A DNA stretch of 64,000 nucleotides from Calditrichota bacterium (lineage in GTDB: Bacteria; CLD3): the NCBI GenBank assembly GCA_008501735.1, contig QQUF01000048.1, positions 59,629 through 123,628 on the forward strand, written 5' to 3'. A program made the translations under genes and the position numbers. Within the stretch, counting starts at the first letter, position 1, and every line of letters starts with the position of its first letter. The notes beneath the pieces were generated by a model. That model had not been told where the DNA came from. It ran no database searches and saw nothing but the letters and a program-made list of their open reading frames with translations. Of the stretch, positions 49,683-58,477 are shown one piece after another.

Positions 49683-50075
49683 TTAATCTTTTTCTGAGAA
49701 TTCGATTTTTGGAATGGATTTGAAGTCAATTTTGATTCCTTCGTTGTTTCCTTGCTCAAGCCATTTTTCTGCAAAATTTCGCCAAGTTTGGACTTTCCCA
49801 AGAAGTTCTTTTAGCTCAACTCCAAGAAAAGAATCTCCGTAAGGTGTGAGTTTTTCAGTTCCTTTTCCAAGTTGACTAAAGCCACCTTTTGGATTTACGT
49901 TCACAGTTAAGTGGTAAAATCCGACTGCCAAGTGAATCAAACCTTGATAAAATTTTCGTGTGTCTCCAGTGATTTCGTCCCAAACTTCTTCCCAAGTGTC
50001 GTGAGCTTCAAAAAAATCTCGGTTATTAAATTCCTCAATTCCACGTAAGAAAAGTTCTTTTTGTTCTTCTGTCAT
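49683..50075 (-). CDS. DUF309-family protein
   Basis: The 130-residue protein matches DUF309: 'FLRGIEEFNNRDFFEAHDTWEEVWDEITGDTRKFYQGLIHLAVGFYHL' with the family's paired helices and 'EAHDTWEEVW' core. The function is unknown; a small helical protein that binds a partner or metal is likely. It follows purQ by one base, so the two are co-translated. Its end lies next to the repeat cluster before the large TPR gene. Confidence 0.85.
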   Translation of the reverse strand: MTEEQKELFLRGIEEFNNRDFFEAHDTWEEVWDEITGDTRKFYQGLIHLAVGFYHLTVNVNPKGGFSQLGKGTEKLTPYGDSFLGVELKELLGKVQTWRNFAEKWLEQGNNEGIKIDFKSIPKIEFSEKD

Positions 50076-50076
50076 T

Positions 50077-50760
50077 TTATGCCATTACCAATGAATTAAA
50101 GATTTCTGCTCCGTCTGTATTTCTTAAAATTTGGTCAGCACAACGTTCAGGATGTGGCATCATTCCAAGAACATTTCCTTGCTCGTTGACGATTCCTGCG
50201 ATGTTGTTGATTGAGCCATTTGGATTGGCTTCTTGAGTTACGTTTCCGTTTTCATCACAGTAACGGAAAACAACTTGTCCGTTGTCTTCGATTCTTTTAA
50301 TTGTTTCGTCAGAAGCGAAAAAATTTCCTTCTGCGTGAGCAATTGGAACGTTTAGGATTTGGTTTTTATCTAAGGAGTGAGTGAATCTAGTAGAAAAATT
50401 ATCAGTTTTCAAATTTATGTACTTGCAGATAAATCTTCTGTTTGCGTTACGAGTCAAAACTCCCGGAAGTAAACCTGCTTCGGTTAAGATTTGGAAGCCG
50501 TTACAAATTCCCCAAACGAGTCCGCCTTTTTTTGCAAAAGCAATCACTTCGTCCATAATCGGCGAAAATCTTGCAATCGCTCCTGCACGCAAGTAATCTC
50601 CGTAAGAAAATCCACCGGGAACAATCACAACGTCAACGTCTTGCAAACTGTGATCTTTGTGCCAGAGAAAAGTAACATCTTTTTTCATCAAATTTCCGAT
50701 TGTATAAAACGCATCGTGGTCACAATTTGAACCGGGAAAAACAATTACACCAAACTTCAT
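50077..50760 (-). CDS. purQ: Phosphoribosylformylglycinamidine synthase, glutaminase subunit
   Basis: PurQ is the glutamine amidotransferase subunit of FGAM synthase in purine synthesis and works with PurL and PurS. The protein has 'KFGVIVFPGSNCDHDAF' at the start, the catalytic Cys in 'VWGICNGFQIL' and the His-Glu dyad in 'MMPHPERCAD'. I start at the ATG of 'MKFGVIVFPG' (50760), as the family does; an ATG five residues upstream (50775) is possible. The partner purS lies 1.2 kb upstream, separated by an AAA ATPase gene. purL is not in the window. Confidence 0.95.
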   Translation of the reverse strand: MKFGVIVFPGSNCDHDAFYTIGNLMKKDVTFLWHKDHSLQDVDVVIVPGGFSYGDYLRAGAIARFSPIMDEVIAFAKKGGLVWGICNGFQILTEAGLLPGVLTRNANRRFICKYINLKTDNFSTRFTHSLDKNQILNVPIAHAEGNFFASDETIKRIEDNGQVVFRYCDENGNVTQEANPNGSINNIAGIVNEQGNVLGMMPHPERCADQILRNTDGAEIFNSLVMA

Positions 50761-50779
50761 TTTTTTATTTTCCATATTT

Positions 50780-50855
50780 TTAATTTTAGGAAAAACAGCC
50801 TAAAGACTGTCCTCCCGTTTCTATTAAACATTAGTTATTAGTCATTGTTCATTAG
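50780..50855. repeat. Repeat patch after the ATPase gene
   Basis: The gap between the ATPase stop and the purQ start holds ACAGCCTAAAGACTGTCCTCCCGTT (short palindrome ACAG/CTGT plus tail) and then TTAGTTATTAGTCATTG and TTCATTAGTTA units. Both kinds are dispersed repeats of this group as far as I know. They mark the 3' boundary of the gene that separates purS and purQ. Confidence 0.55.
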
Positions 50856-51947
50856 TTACTTCCATTCGTCTAATTCACCTAAGCTGAAATGTGCATCGCT
50901 TAGGAATTTTGAAACAACGTAAGGAGTATGAGTTGTAACAATGTACTGATTATTTCTTGTGTCATTTTCTAAAAACTCAATCATTCTAAGTTGCCATTCA
51001 GGATGTAGGTTTTGCTCAATTTCGTCAATCAAAACCACAGAATTCCAACTGCTTTCCATAACTAACGAAACAGCAAAATTCAAAATTTGTAATTCACCTG
51101 AACTAATATGATTTAAGCCATAAACCTCACCTTCACGGATAAACTTTACACAATTTGCACCTTTTCCGTTTTCAACACCTTGCAACTCAATTGGTGAACA
51201 GATGTCATTGAAAATTTCTTGAATATGCTCCCAAGTTGAAATTCCAAAACGTTCTTTATCCCAACCTGAATGGTTGTTGAAAGCCTTTGAAAGCCAATTT
51301 GCAAGATTCTGAATTGGGTCATTTGGTCTTTTGGGTTGCTGGAACTTTTTGTTCTTATCGTAACGATTTTGGTTTGGAGGTTTTGTTTCTCGCAAGGTTT
51401 TATTAGGGTCAAAGTAACAAACGCCACCAATTTCCTCAAAAAGTTGAGTTGTTGCTTCACCTACTTTTAATGCTTGTTTTAAGTAACCTCTTCCAGAAAG
51501 TGCCGAAGGAATTGAAGGTGTGAAATAAGTTCCAATTTTGTTGTTTGAGTAGGAATGTGGATATTCCCAAGAAACTTCGTAAGTTTCTTCTGATTCGTCC
51601 AAAAGACATTTTGCAGAGATTCTTGGATTTTGCTCGATTAACCTATTGATTTCATTTTTCTCTGAATCCTCAAGGTCAACTGTAATACTGATTTTGGAAA
51701 TAGTTTCTTTCTCATTTAGGAAGTTCTCAGCTGAAAAAAATAATCCTTTTCTCAATCTCGGTCTTTCACGATTTGCAGAGGTTTCGCAAATTACTTGAAT
51801 TGCATCAAGAATTGAAGTTTTACCGCTTGTGTTTGGACCAGAAATCAAGAACAGATTGCTTGGTTTCCCGAAAGAATCGCAAAAATCAATTGAGATTTCC
51901 TCTTTGAAAGCTCTGAAATTTTGGACAGTAATTCTCCTAACTTTCAT
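50856..51947 (-). CDS. AAA ATPase inserted between purS and purQ
   Basis: The 363-residue ATPase has Walker A 'GPNTSGKTS' at 37-45, a signature-like 'SSGELQIL' near 282, Walker B 'VVLIDEIEQNLHP' near 304 and an H-loop 'IVTTHTPYVV' near 336. Its N-terminus 'ITVQNFRAF' is typical of AAA_15/SMC-like ATPases. It has no coiled coils and its middle region is unknown. Family members often work with nucleases in defence, but no nuclease gene is next to it. Flanking genes are purS and purQ, normally adjacent, so it looks like an insertion. Its 3' end abuts a repeat patch. Confidence 0.8.
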   Translation of the reverse strand: MKVRRITVQNFRAFKEEISIDFCDSFGKPSNLFLISGPNTSGKTSILDAIQVICETSANRERPRLRKGLFFSAENFLNEKETISKISITVDLEDSEKNEINRLIEQNPRISAKCLLDESEETYEVSWEYPHSYSNNKIGTYFTPSIPSALSGRGYLKQALKVGEATTQLFEEIGGVCYFDPNKTLRETKPPNQNRYDKNKKFQQPKRPNDPIQNLANWLSKAFNNHSGWDKERFGISTWEHIQEIFNDICSPIELQGVENGKGANCVKFIREGEVYGLNHISSGELQILNFAVSLVMESSWNSVVLIDEIEQNLHPEWQLRMIEFLENDTRNNQYIVTTHTPYVVSKFLSDAHFSLGELDEWK

Positions 51948-51975
51948 TCGCTTTTCCCCTTATTTAAATCAAAAA

Positions 51976-52221
51976 TTATTTTATGATTTCAAATTTAAAA
52001 TCTTCCATTACTTCATTTGCAAGTAATTTTTGGCAGTATTCTTTTACTTTTGCTTCCGCTTCATTTTCAGCAACTTCATCAAGCTCTAACTCAATAAATT
52101 TGCCAATTCTTACAGATTGGATTTCGCTGTGTCCGAGACTTTTGAGAGCATTTTTTACAGCAACACCTTGTGGGTCAAGAATACTTTTGCGTAACGTAAC
52201 GTAAACATTTGCTTTTAACAT
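51976..52221 (-). CDS. purS: Phosphoribosylformylglycinamidine synthase subunit PurS
   Basis: The 81-residue protein matches PurS: 'KANVYVTLRKSILDPQGVAVKNALKSLGHSEIQSVRIGKFIELEL' and a C-terminal helix. PurS bridges PurL and PurQ in the FGAM synthase complex. The gene comes 13 bases after the CDP-alcohol phosphotransferase gene on the same strand. The normal next gene, purQ, is displaced by 1.2 kb by the ATPase insertion. Confidence 0.95.
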   Translation of the reverse strand: MLKANVYVTLRKSILDPQGVAVKNALKSLGHSEIQSVRIGKFIELELDEVAENEAEAKVKEYCQKLLANEVMEDFKFEIIK

Positions 52222-52234
52222 TTAAAGTAAACCT

Positions 52235-52948
52235 TTATTCTTTGTAATTTTTTTTCACGTGGTTGAGTCTTTGCCACGCCGTAATATTTGAAAAAATTGC
52301 GATTAGCCAAATTCCGATAATTAACGGATATTCTACTTTATAAATTTCATTGTCAAAGTCGTACCAAATGACCGAAAGCAAACAACCAAAACCGATAATC
52401 AAAACTCTCTCAGGTCTTTGAAGCCAACCAACTTTGCATTCGAGTCCAAGTCCTTCAGCTCTTGCACGAGTGTAACTAACCATCAAAGAACCTCCAACAG
52501 CAAGAACCGTTGCAATGAGCGTAAGCGGTATTTTGGTCAAAACTCCTGCGTTAAGACGTAAAAAACTTTCGGCTGCGATTAGGCATTCTTTCACCTCCGG
52601 ATTCGCAGAATAATCTGGAACTCCTTTTACGTAATAGTAAGCTCCGATTCCTACGAACATTACAAATTCTGAGTAACGGTCAAGGACGGAATCGTACAAA
52701 GCTCCGAATTTTGTAACTTGTCCTGTTTCACGGGCGATTTTTCCGTCAATCATATCGCAAGTTCCTGCCATAAGAATCCAAAATCCTCCCCAAAAGATAA
52801 ATCCACAGGCAAGATGAACTGCACCGAAGATTGTTAAAACAAATCCGAGAGTTGTAAAAAAGTTTGGGTCAACGCGATTTTTAATTGACCAATTGACAAG
52901 AGGACTAATTACTCCACGCCAAAAATTTTCTATCCACTTTGGAACCAA
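52235..52948 (-). CDS. CDP-alcohol phosphatidyltransferase
   Basis: The 237-residue enzyme has about six membrane segments and the full CDP-alcohol motif: D65-x2-D68G69-x2-A72R73-x8-G82-x3-D86-x3-D90. It joins a CDP-activated lipid to an alcohol, as PgsA or a phosphatidylinositol phosphate synthase does. The acceptor cannot be read. It lies in the same operon as the GGGP synthase two genes upstream, so an archaeal-type lipid substrate is a real alternative. Confidence 0.85.
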   Translation of the reverse strand: MVPKWIENFWRGVISPLVNWSIKNRVDPNFFTTLGFVLTIFGAVHLACGFIFWGGFWILMAGTCDMIDGKIARETGQVTKFGALYDSVLDRYSEFVMFVGIGAYYYVKGVPDYSANPEVKECLIAAESFLRLNAGVLTKIPLTLIATVLAVGGSLMVSYTRARAEGLGLECKVGWLQRPERVLIIGFGCLLSVIWYDFDNEIYKVEYPLIIGIWLIAIFSNITAWQRLNHVKKNYKE

Positions 52949-52966
52949 TTTAAATATTTCCTAAAA

Positions 52967-53647
52967 TTATTTCTTTAAAATCTTGTCGATAATAATAACA
53001 AATTCTCCTTTAATTGAAGGTCTTTTTTTAAAGTCTTCAATCACTTCCTCAAAACTGCCTCTGACAAATTCTTCGTATATTTTTGTAAGCTCTCGACAAG
53101 CCGTTACTTTGCGATTCGGAAAATACTCAGAAAGTTCTTTAAGAGTTTTCAAAATTCTATGAGGAGATTCGTAAAAAATTAATGTTTGTTCAATTTTTGC
53201 AACTTCTTTGAGTCGAGTTTGCCGACCTTTTTTAACAGGCAGAAATCCTTCAAAAGAAAATTTGTCTGTTGCTGCTCCTGAAGCAACCAAAGCCGAAATT
53301 CCTGCACAAGCTCCTGGAATCGGAATGATTTCAACTTCTGCCTCTAAAGCCAAATTCACAAGTCTAAAAGCCGGGTCGGAAATTCCCGGAGTTCCTGCAT
53401 CAGAAATCACAGCAACGGATTTTCCTTCTTCTAAAAGCGAAATTATTCTCTGCACTTTCTCGGGTTTACTAAAATCGTGATAACTTGTTTTGGGAGTTTC
53501 AATTTCGAAGTGCTTGAGTAAGATTCCACTTTTGCGAGTGTCTTCACAAGCAATTAAATCAACTTCTTTCAAAGTTCTAACCGCTCTAAAAGTAATGTCT
53601 TCGAGGTTTCCGATTGGAGTTGCTACGAGGTAAAGTTTTCCGTTCAT
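52967..53647 (-). CDS. rsmI: 16S rRNA (cytidine-1402-2'-O)-methyltransferase
   Basis: RsmI methylates C1402 of 16S rRNA with SAM. From the ATG at 53647 the protein starts 'MNGKLYLVATPIGNLEDITFRAVRTL', the classic RsmI opening, then 'ACEDTRKSGILLKHF', 'VISDAGTPGISDPAF', 'IPIPGACAGISALVASG' and 'LIFYESPHRI'. The frame is open further upstream to 53698, but that extra N-terminus overlaps the preceding gene by more than 50 bases. The start overlaps the stop of the GGGP synthase gene by four bases. Confidence 0.96.
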   Translation of the reverse strand: MNGKLYLVATPIGNLEDITFRAVRTLKEVDLIACEDTRKSGILLKHFEIETPKTSYHDFSKPEKVQRIISLLEEGKSVAVISDAGTPGISDPAFRLVNLALEAEVEIIPIPGACAGISALVASGAATDKFSFEGFLPVKKGRQTRLKEVAKIEQTLIFYESPHRILKTLKELSEYFPNRKVTACRELTKIYEEFVRGSFEEVIEDFKKRPSIKGEFVIIIDKILKK

Positions 53648-54402
53648 TTCTTCACTGAATGTATTGCTTTGGCAAATTCTTTCATCAAGTTTGAACAATC
53701 TTTTTGTTTTTCAAGAATTGTTCCTGTAACAACAATTGAAGCTCCTGATTTTACTTTTGAAACTGCTTCGTCAGGAGTTTTGATTCCGCCACCGCAAATT
53801 ATTGGAATGCTCAAAACTGAGCTAATTGCCTTAATCATTTCATCAGGAACAGATTGATTTGCTCCGCTTCCTGTTTCCAAGTAAACCAATTTCATTCCGA
53901 TAAATTCTGCTGCCAAAGCGTGTGCAATTGCGATGTCAGGTTTTTCACGAGGAATTGGCTTTGTATTGCTCATAAATTCTACCGAAGTTGTAACTCCTGA
54001 ACTCACAAGCATATAAGCTGTGGAAATTGGTTCAAGTCCAATCACATTCAGAGCAGGAGCAGATTTTACGTGTTCACCAATCAAAAGGTCAGGATTTCTA
54101 CCACTTACCAAACTTAAGTAGAGAATTGCATCTGCATATTTACAGACGTAATTGAAGTAGCCCGGAAAAATTATCACAGGCAAATTTGTTGATTTTTTAA
54201 TTTGCTTGAGCGAGTCCTCAAAAACATTTCTGACGATAATCGAACCACCAACCAAAAGTGCGTCTGCTCCAGCTTCTTCTGCTTTTGCTGCAACTTCGCC
54301 GATTCCTTCAACAGTGTTTTTGTCAGGGTCTAAAAGCGGAACGTACAAAGCTCCTTTTTCCTCAATTAAACCTATTAGTTTTTGGTAAGTCTCAAATTTC
54401 AC
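53644..54402 (-). CDS. Geranylgeranylglyceryl phosphate synthase (PcrB/GGGPS family)
   Basis: The 252-residue TIM-barrel prenyltransferase joins a polyprenyl diphosphate to glycerol-1-phosphate by an ether bond. 'YVPLLDPDKNTVE' near residue 20, 'ADALLVGGSIIV' near 46, 'VIIFPGYFNYV' near 75, 'YLETGSGANQSVP' near 174 and 'IICGGGIKTPDEA' near 200 are all diagnostic. The enzyme is archaeal in origin but is found in some FCB bacteria. The operon includes a CDP-alcohol phosphotransferase, so an ether-lipid pathway is worth testing. The chain length of the prenyl donor is not predictable. Confidence 0.9.
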   Translation of the reverse strand: MKFETYQKLIGLIEEKGALYVPLLDPDKNTVEGIGEVAAKAEEAGADALLVGGSIIVRNVFEDSLKQIKKSTNLPVIIFPGYFNYVCKYADAILYLSLVSGRNPDLLIGEHVKSAPALNVIGLEPISTAYMLVSSGVTTSVEFMSNTKPIPREKPDIAIAHALAAEFIGMKLVYLETGSGANQSVPDEMIKAISSVLSIPIICGGGIKTPDEAVSKVKSGASIVVTGTILEKQKDCSNLMKEFAKAIHSVKK

Positions 54403-56617
54403 TTTTCTTTTTCCTGTTGTTTTTTGGTCTTTTACGTTTTTTGTGGAATGTTCTTTTCTTAGGTTTTCGAGTTACAGTCTCATTTTCATCGCGAACCAAA
54501 AGAAAGTCAATTTTGCTTCCGTAGTGGTCAACGTCTGTAACTTTTATTCTCACGATGTCGCCGAGTCTGTAAATCTTCCCTGTCGCTTCACCGATTAATC
54601 TGTACTGTTTTTCATCAAATTTGTAGTAGTCGTCGTTTAAGTGGCGAATGTGAACGAGCCCTTCAACTCCAAATTGAATGATTTGACAGAAAATCCCAAA
54701 TTCAGTTACACCTGAAATTTTTGCATCAAATTCTTCACCGACATAATTTTCAATGAACTCGACTTTTTTAATCGCAATTGATTTTCTTTCTGCTTCAAGA
54801 GCATTTCTTTCACGCTCAGAAGCCTGTTTGCAAACTTTTGCGATTTGTGTCAATAGGTTTGAAAATCGTTGTTCGGATAATTTTCCGTCCAATTTTTCGT
54901 ATTCAAAAAGACATCTGTGAACAATTAAATCAGGGTAACGACGAATCGGCGAAGTGAAGTGAGTGTAGTTTTTGAAAGCGAGTCCGAAGTGTCCTATGTT
55001 TGCTTCTGAATAAATTGCTTTCATCATCGAACGAATTGCAATTTCGTTAATCACAAATTCTTCACTACTTCCCTTGACTGCTGCAACAATTTTTGCAAAA
55101 GCTTTTGGTGTAATATTTTTGGGCTCTTCGACTTCGTGTCCCAAAGTTCGAACTAATTCAACCAAGTCTTTGACTTTTTCCATTGTTGGCTTGTCGTGAG
55201 TTCTATAAATGAAAGGCAAAGCTCTTCGTTTCTTTTGGTCTTGAATGTGTGCTGCGACGACTCGGTTTGCCAAAAGCATAAATTCTTCAACTAATCTGTG
55301 AGCGTCAAGTCTTGGAACTGTGAAAGCTTCGACAGGTTTTCCCATTTCGTCAAGTTTGAATTTCACTTCTGTTGTCTCGAAGTCAATGCTTCCCGAAGCC
55401 ATTCTTTTTTTGATAAAAATTTTTGCAAGTTTGTTCATCAAAGCAATTTTTTCAGAAAATTCATCTTCTTTACCCAAAATGACTTCTTGGACTTCTTCGT
55501 AAGTGTAACGTCTGTTTGAATGAATTACACTTTTGCCGATTTTATGATTTTTAATCACTCCTCCAGAAGTAACTTCAATAAAACAAGTGTAAGTGAGTTT
55601 GTCTTCGTTTGGTCTCAAACTACAAAGTTCGTTTGAAAGTTTTTCGGGTAACATAGGAATTACGCGGTCAACGAGGTAAGTACTTGTTCCACGTTTAAAG
55701 GCTTCCTTGTCGAGATTAGTTCCTTCTTGAACGTAGTGACTAACGTCGGCAATGTGAACTCCGACTTCAAGATTTCCGTTTTCAAGAACTTCCAAAGAAA
55801 TTGCATCATCAAAATCTTTTGCATCAAAAGGGTCAATCGTAAAACAGACCAAATTTCGCAAATCCATTCTTGAATCAATTTCTTTTTGCGGAATTTTCGT
55901 AGATATTTTTTTGGATTCTTCTTCAACTTCTTTTGGGAATCTTTCTGAAATTTCGTAAGACCTTGCGACGGAAAGAACATCAATTCCAGGAGCGTCTGCT
56001 TTGCCGAGAATTTCGATGACTTTACCTGTTGGGTTGACCTTTTCGTGTTCCCAGCCGTAAAGTTCGACAACAACTTTGTCTTTATTTTCGGCTTCCATTC
56101 CCTCTTCCCAGTCGATGTAAATATCCCTTCTAACTCTGTTGTCGTCGGGAATTACAAAGTTAAATTTTCGTGATTTTTGGAAAGTTCCAACAATTCTTTG
56201 CGTTGTGCTTTCGAGGATTCGGATAACTTTTCCTTCACGACTTTTGCCTGAGCGTACCGAAGGTGCAAAAAGTTCGATTTCAACTAAATCGCCATTCATT
56301 GCCGTTTTCAAAAATCTTTCTGGAACGAAGATTTTTTCACCAGTTTCATCAAGGACAGCAAAGCCGTTTCCACGTGGATTAACTTGGACTTTACTCTGAA
56401 TGGTTGTTATGATTTGTTTGAATTTGTAGCGTTTGGTTTTACTACTACTAATTTCGTTTCTGTGAGTTAGTTGGTAAAGTGTCTTTCTCAAAGAACTTCT
56501 CTGTTCAGTGTCAAGATTCAGTAGTTTTTGTAATTCGTTAAGTTTGAAAGACTTCTCTTGATTTTTTTTGAGAAAAGTCAAAACTTGTGTTCGTAAATCG
56601 TTAATATTTGTCTCCAA
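54392..56617 (-). CDS. rnr: Ribonuclease R
   Basis: RNase R is a 3'-5' exoribonuclease that degrades structured RNA. The 741-residue protein begins with a winged-helix-like segment, has cold-shock domains, the RNB catalytic block 'CFTIDPFDAKDFDDAISLE' with the four Asp, and 'FTSPIRRYPDLIVHR', then an S1 domain near residue 640 and a Lys/Arg-rich tail ('RKPKKRTFHKKRKRP'). It is the first gene of a long reverse-strand operon and overlaps the GGGP synthase start by 11 bases. Confidence 0.97.
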   Translation of the reverse strand: METNINDLRTQVLTFLKKNQEKSFKLNELQKLLNLDTEQRSSLRKTLYQLTHRNEISSSKTKRYKFKQIITTIQSKVQVNPRGNGFAVLDETGEKIFVPERFLKTAMNGDLVEIELFAPSVRSGKSREGKVIRILESTTQRIVGTFQKSRKFNFVIPDDNRVRRDIYIDWEEGMEAENKDKVVVELYGWEHEKVNPTGKVIEILGKADAPGIDVLSVARSYEISERFPKEVEEESKKISTKIPQKEIDSRMDLRNLVCFTIDPFDAKDFDDAISLEVLENGNLEVGVHIADVSHYVQEGTNLDKEAFKRGTSTYLVDRVIPMLPEKLSNELCSLRPNEDKLTYTCFIEVTSGGVIKNHKIGKSVIHSNRRYTYEEVQEVILGKEDEFSEKIALMNKLAKIFIKKRMASGSIDFETTEVKFKLDEMGKPVEAFTVPRLDAHRLVEEFMLLANRVVAAHIQDQKKRRALPFIYRTHDKPTMEKVKDLVELVRTLGHEVEEPKNITPKAFAKIVAAVKGSSEEFVINEIAIRSMMKAIYSEANIGHFGLAFKNYTHFTSPIRRYPDLIVHRCLFEYEKLDGKLSEQRFSNLLTQIAKVCKQASERERNALEAERKSIAIKKVEFIENYVGEEFDAKISGVTEFGIFCQIIQFGVEGLVHIRHLNDDYYKFDEKQYRLIGEATGKIYRLGDIVRIKVTDVDHYGSKIDFLLVRDENETVTRKPKKRTFHKKRKRPKNNRKKKSEI

Positions 56618-56780
56618 ATTATTGTTCTAAAAATTTGCCCCTAAGTTACTAAAGATTGCAACTTTTGGAAATGGATTCTTTAATTAGAACAAACTAACTC
56701 AAAAGTATTTTCTAATTGCTTTAAAAGTATTAAATTCTGCAACTTGTACCAAGTTTTTAAATTTTAACAAAGGTTACCAA

Positions 56781-57878
56781 ATGGACACTCAAGATTTAAC
56801 AGTAGCAAACATCACAGGTGAAGACGCTTCTGTTGAAACGATTCAAAGAATAAAAGATGCAAAAGAAAAATTAGGCGATAAACTAATAATTTTAGGTCAT
56901 TACTACCAACGAGACGAAGTCTTCCAATTCGCAGATATTTTTGGAGATTCGTTTGAACTTTCTCGCAAAGCAGCTTTAGTCAAAAATGCAAAATACATTA
57001 TTTTCTGCGGAGTTCATTTTATGGCAGAAAGTGCAGACGTTCTGACTTCCGATGAGCAAATTGTAATTTTGCCAGACTTGAAAGCAGGTTGTTCAATGGC
57101 TGATATGGCGAACATTGAACAAGTCGAAGACGCTTGGGAAGAAATTGCTTCTGCAACTGACGACACAGTAATTCCAATAACTTATATGAACTCAACGGCG
57201 GCAATTAAAGCATTCTGCGGAAGAAATGGTGGAACAGTTTGTACTTCCTCAAATGCTGAGAAGATTTTCAACTGGGCTTTCGAAAAAGGCAAAAAACTTT
57301 TCTTCTTCCCAGACCAACATTTAGGCAGAAACACAGCTTACAAAATGGGAATTCCATTAGAGAAAATGATTGTTTGGGACCCATTTGAAGACTTTGGCGG
57401 AAATACAGAAAAAGCAATTCAAGATGCACAGATTTTGCTTTGGAAAGGACATTGCAGTGTTCACCAACATTTCAAATCTCAGTACGCAGATATGTTTAGA
57501 AAAATGTATCCTGAAATAAAAATTCTCGCTCACCCAGAATGCAATTTTGAGACAATACAAAATGCAGACTTTGTAGGTTCAACGAGTTACATAATTAATC
57601 AAGTCAACAATAGTCCAGCAGGGAGTAAATGGGCTGTCGGAACTGAAATCAACCTTGTAAACAGACTCGCTCACGAAAACCCAGACAAATTTGTAACAAG
57701 CCTTTCTCCTTACTCTTGTCACTGTAGCACAATGTACAGAATTTCTGCAGATGGATTGGCAAGCACACTTGAAAACTTGCTTGAAGGCAAAGTCGAAAAC
57801 CAAATCAAAGTTCCCGACGATATCGCCAAAGACGCAAGGTTAGCACTTTCAAGAATGTTAGATATTTCAGCAAAGTAA
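56781..57878 (+). CDS. nadA: Quinolinate synthase
   Basis: NadA condenses iminoaspartate and DHAP to quinolinate in NAD synthesis and uses a 4Fe-4S cluster. The 365-residue protein shows 'LGHYYQRDEVFQFADIFGDS' near residue 38, 'DLKAGCSMADM' with the first cluster Cys, 'KILAHPECNFE' with the second, and 'SPYSCHCSTMYR' with the third. The N-terminal tail is normal. It is the first gene of a run of seven forward genes and divergent from rnr; the 163 bases between show no obvious signal. Confidence 0.96.
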   Translation: MDTQDLTVANITGEDASVETIQRIKDAKEKLGDKLIILGHYYQRDEVFQFADIFGDSFELSRKAALVKNAKYIIFCGVHFMAESADVLTSDEQIVILPDLKAGCSMADMANIEQVEDAWEEIASATDDTVIPITYMNSTAAIKAFCGRNGGTVCTSSNAEKIFNWAFEKGKKLFFFPDQHLGRNTAYKMGIPLEKMIVWDPFEDFGGNTEKAIQDAQILLWKGHCSVHQHFKSQYADMFRKMYPEIKILAHPECNFETIQNADFVGSTSYIINQVNNSPAGSKWAVGTEINLVNRLAHENPDKFVTSLSPYSCHCSTMYRISADGLASTLENLLEGKVENQIKVPDDIAKDARLALSRMLDISAK

Positions 57879-57896
57879 ATTTCTAAGAGGTGAAAA

Positions 57897-58466
57897 ATGT
57901 CAGTAATTGAAATTCCAAGAAAGCCAAACTCCCAAATTTGGACTTACGAAAAATACTACAAGCTCAAAGATGAAAATCGTTACGAAGTAATAAATGGAGA
58001 ATTACGAAAAATGACACCGCCTGCACCAAGTCTTTTTCACCAAAGGCAGTCAAGGAAACTTGAATTTTTATTAATTAAGTTTACTGAAGAAAATAATTTA
58101 GGTGAAGTTTTCAATGCACCAATTGATGTAATTTTTGATGTTAAAACTTCACTTCAACCCGATTTAGTTTTTGTGGCAAAAGAGAATTCTGAAATGTTGC
58201 AAAAACGAGGCATTTTCGGCTCACCTGATTTAATAGTAGAAATAATTTCACCTTCTTCTTTAAGAATGGACAAACACACAAAATTTGCACTTTACGAAAA
58301 ATTTAAAGTCAAAGAATACTGGCTTGTTGACCCAAAAAATGAAGCGATTGAAGTTTTTAGTTTAGAGAAAAACAAGTACAAACTTTTTTCGATTGCTTGC
58401 GAAAAAGGTAAAGTAAATTCAAAACTGCTCAAAGGTTTTGAAGTCGAAGTTACAGAAATTTTTTAG
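57897..58466 (+). CDS. Uma2-family (DUF820) putative nuclease-fold protein
   Basis: The 189-residue protein matches Uma2/DUF820: 'RYEVINGELRKMTPPAP', 'LQPDLVFVAKEN', 'GSPDLIVEIISPSSLRMDKHTKFALYEKFKVKEYWLVDP'. The fold is a PD-(D/E)XK restriction-like nuclease and the Asp-Glu-Lys residues are present. The cellular role is unknown in general; such genes are abundant in cyanobacteria and FCB bacteria. It starts 18 bases after nadA with an SD GAGGTG. Confidence 0.88.
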   Translation: MSVIEIPRKPNSQIWTYEKYYKLKDENRYEVINGELRKMTPPAPSLFHQRQSRKLEFLLIKFTEENNLGEVFNAPIDVIFDVKTSLQPDLVFVAKENSEMLQKRGIFGSPDLIVEIISPSSLRMDKHTKFALYEKFKVKEYWLVDPKNEAIEVFSLEKNKYKLFSIACEKGKVNSKLLKGFEVEVTEIF

Positions 58467-58477
58467 GAGAAAATAAA

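Noticed and set aside
49511-49801. N-terminal extension of the TPR-transglutaminase protein
   Set aside because: This part overlaps DUF309 and the repeat cluster, lacks a ribosome site and reads as random sequence before the signal peptide.
53648-53698. Longer N-terminus of RsmI
   Set aside because: The family begins at 'KLYLVATPIGNLED', and the extra residues lie within the GGGP synthase gene.
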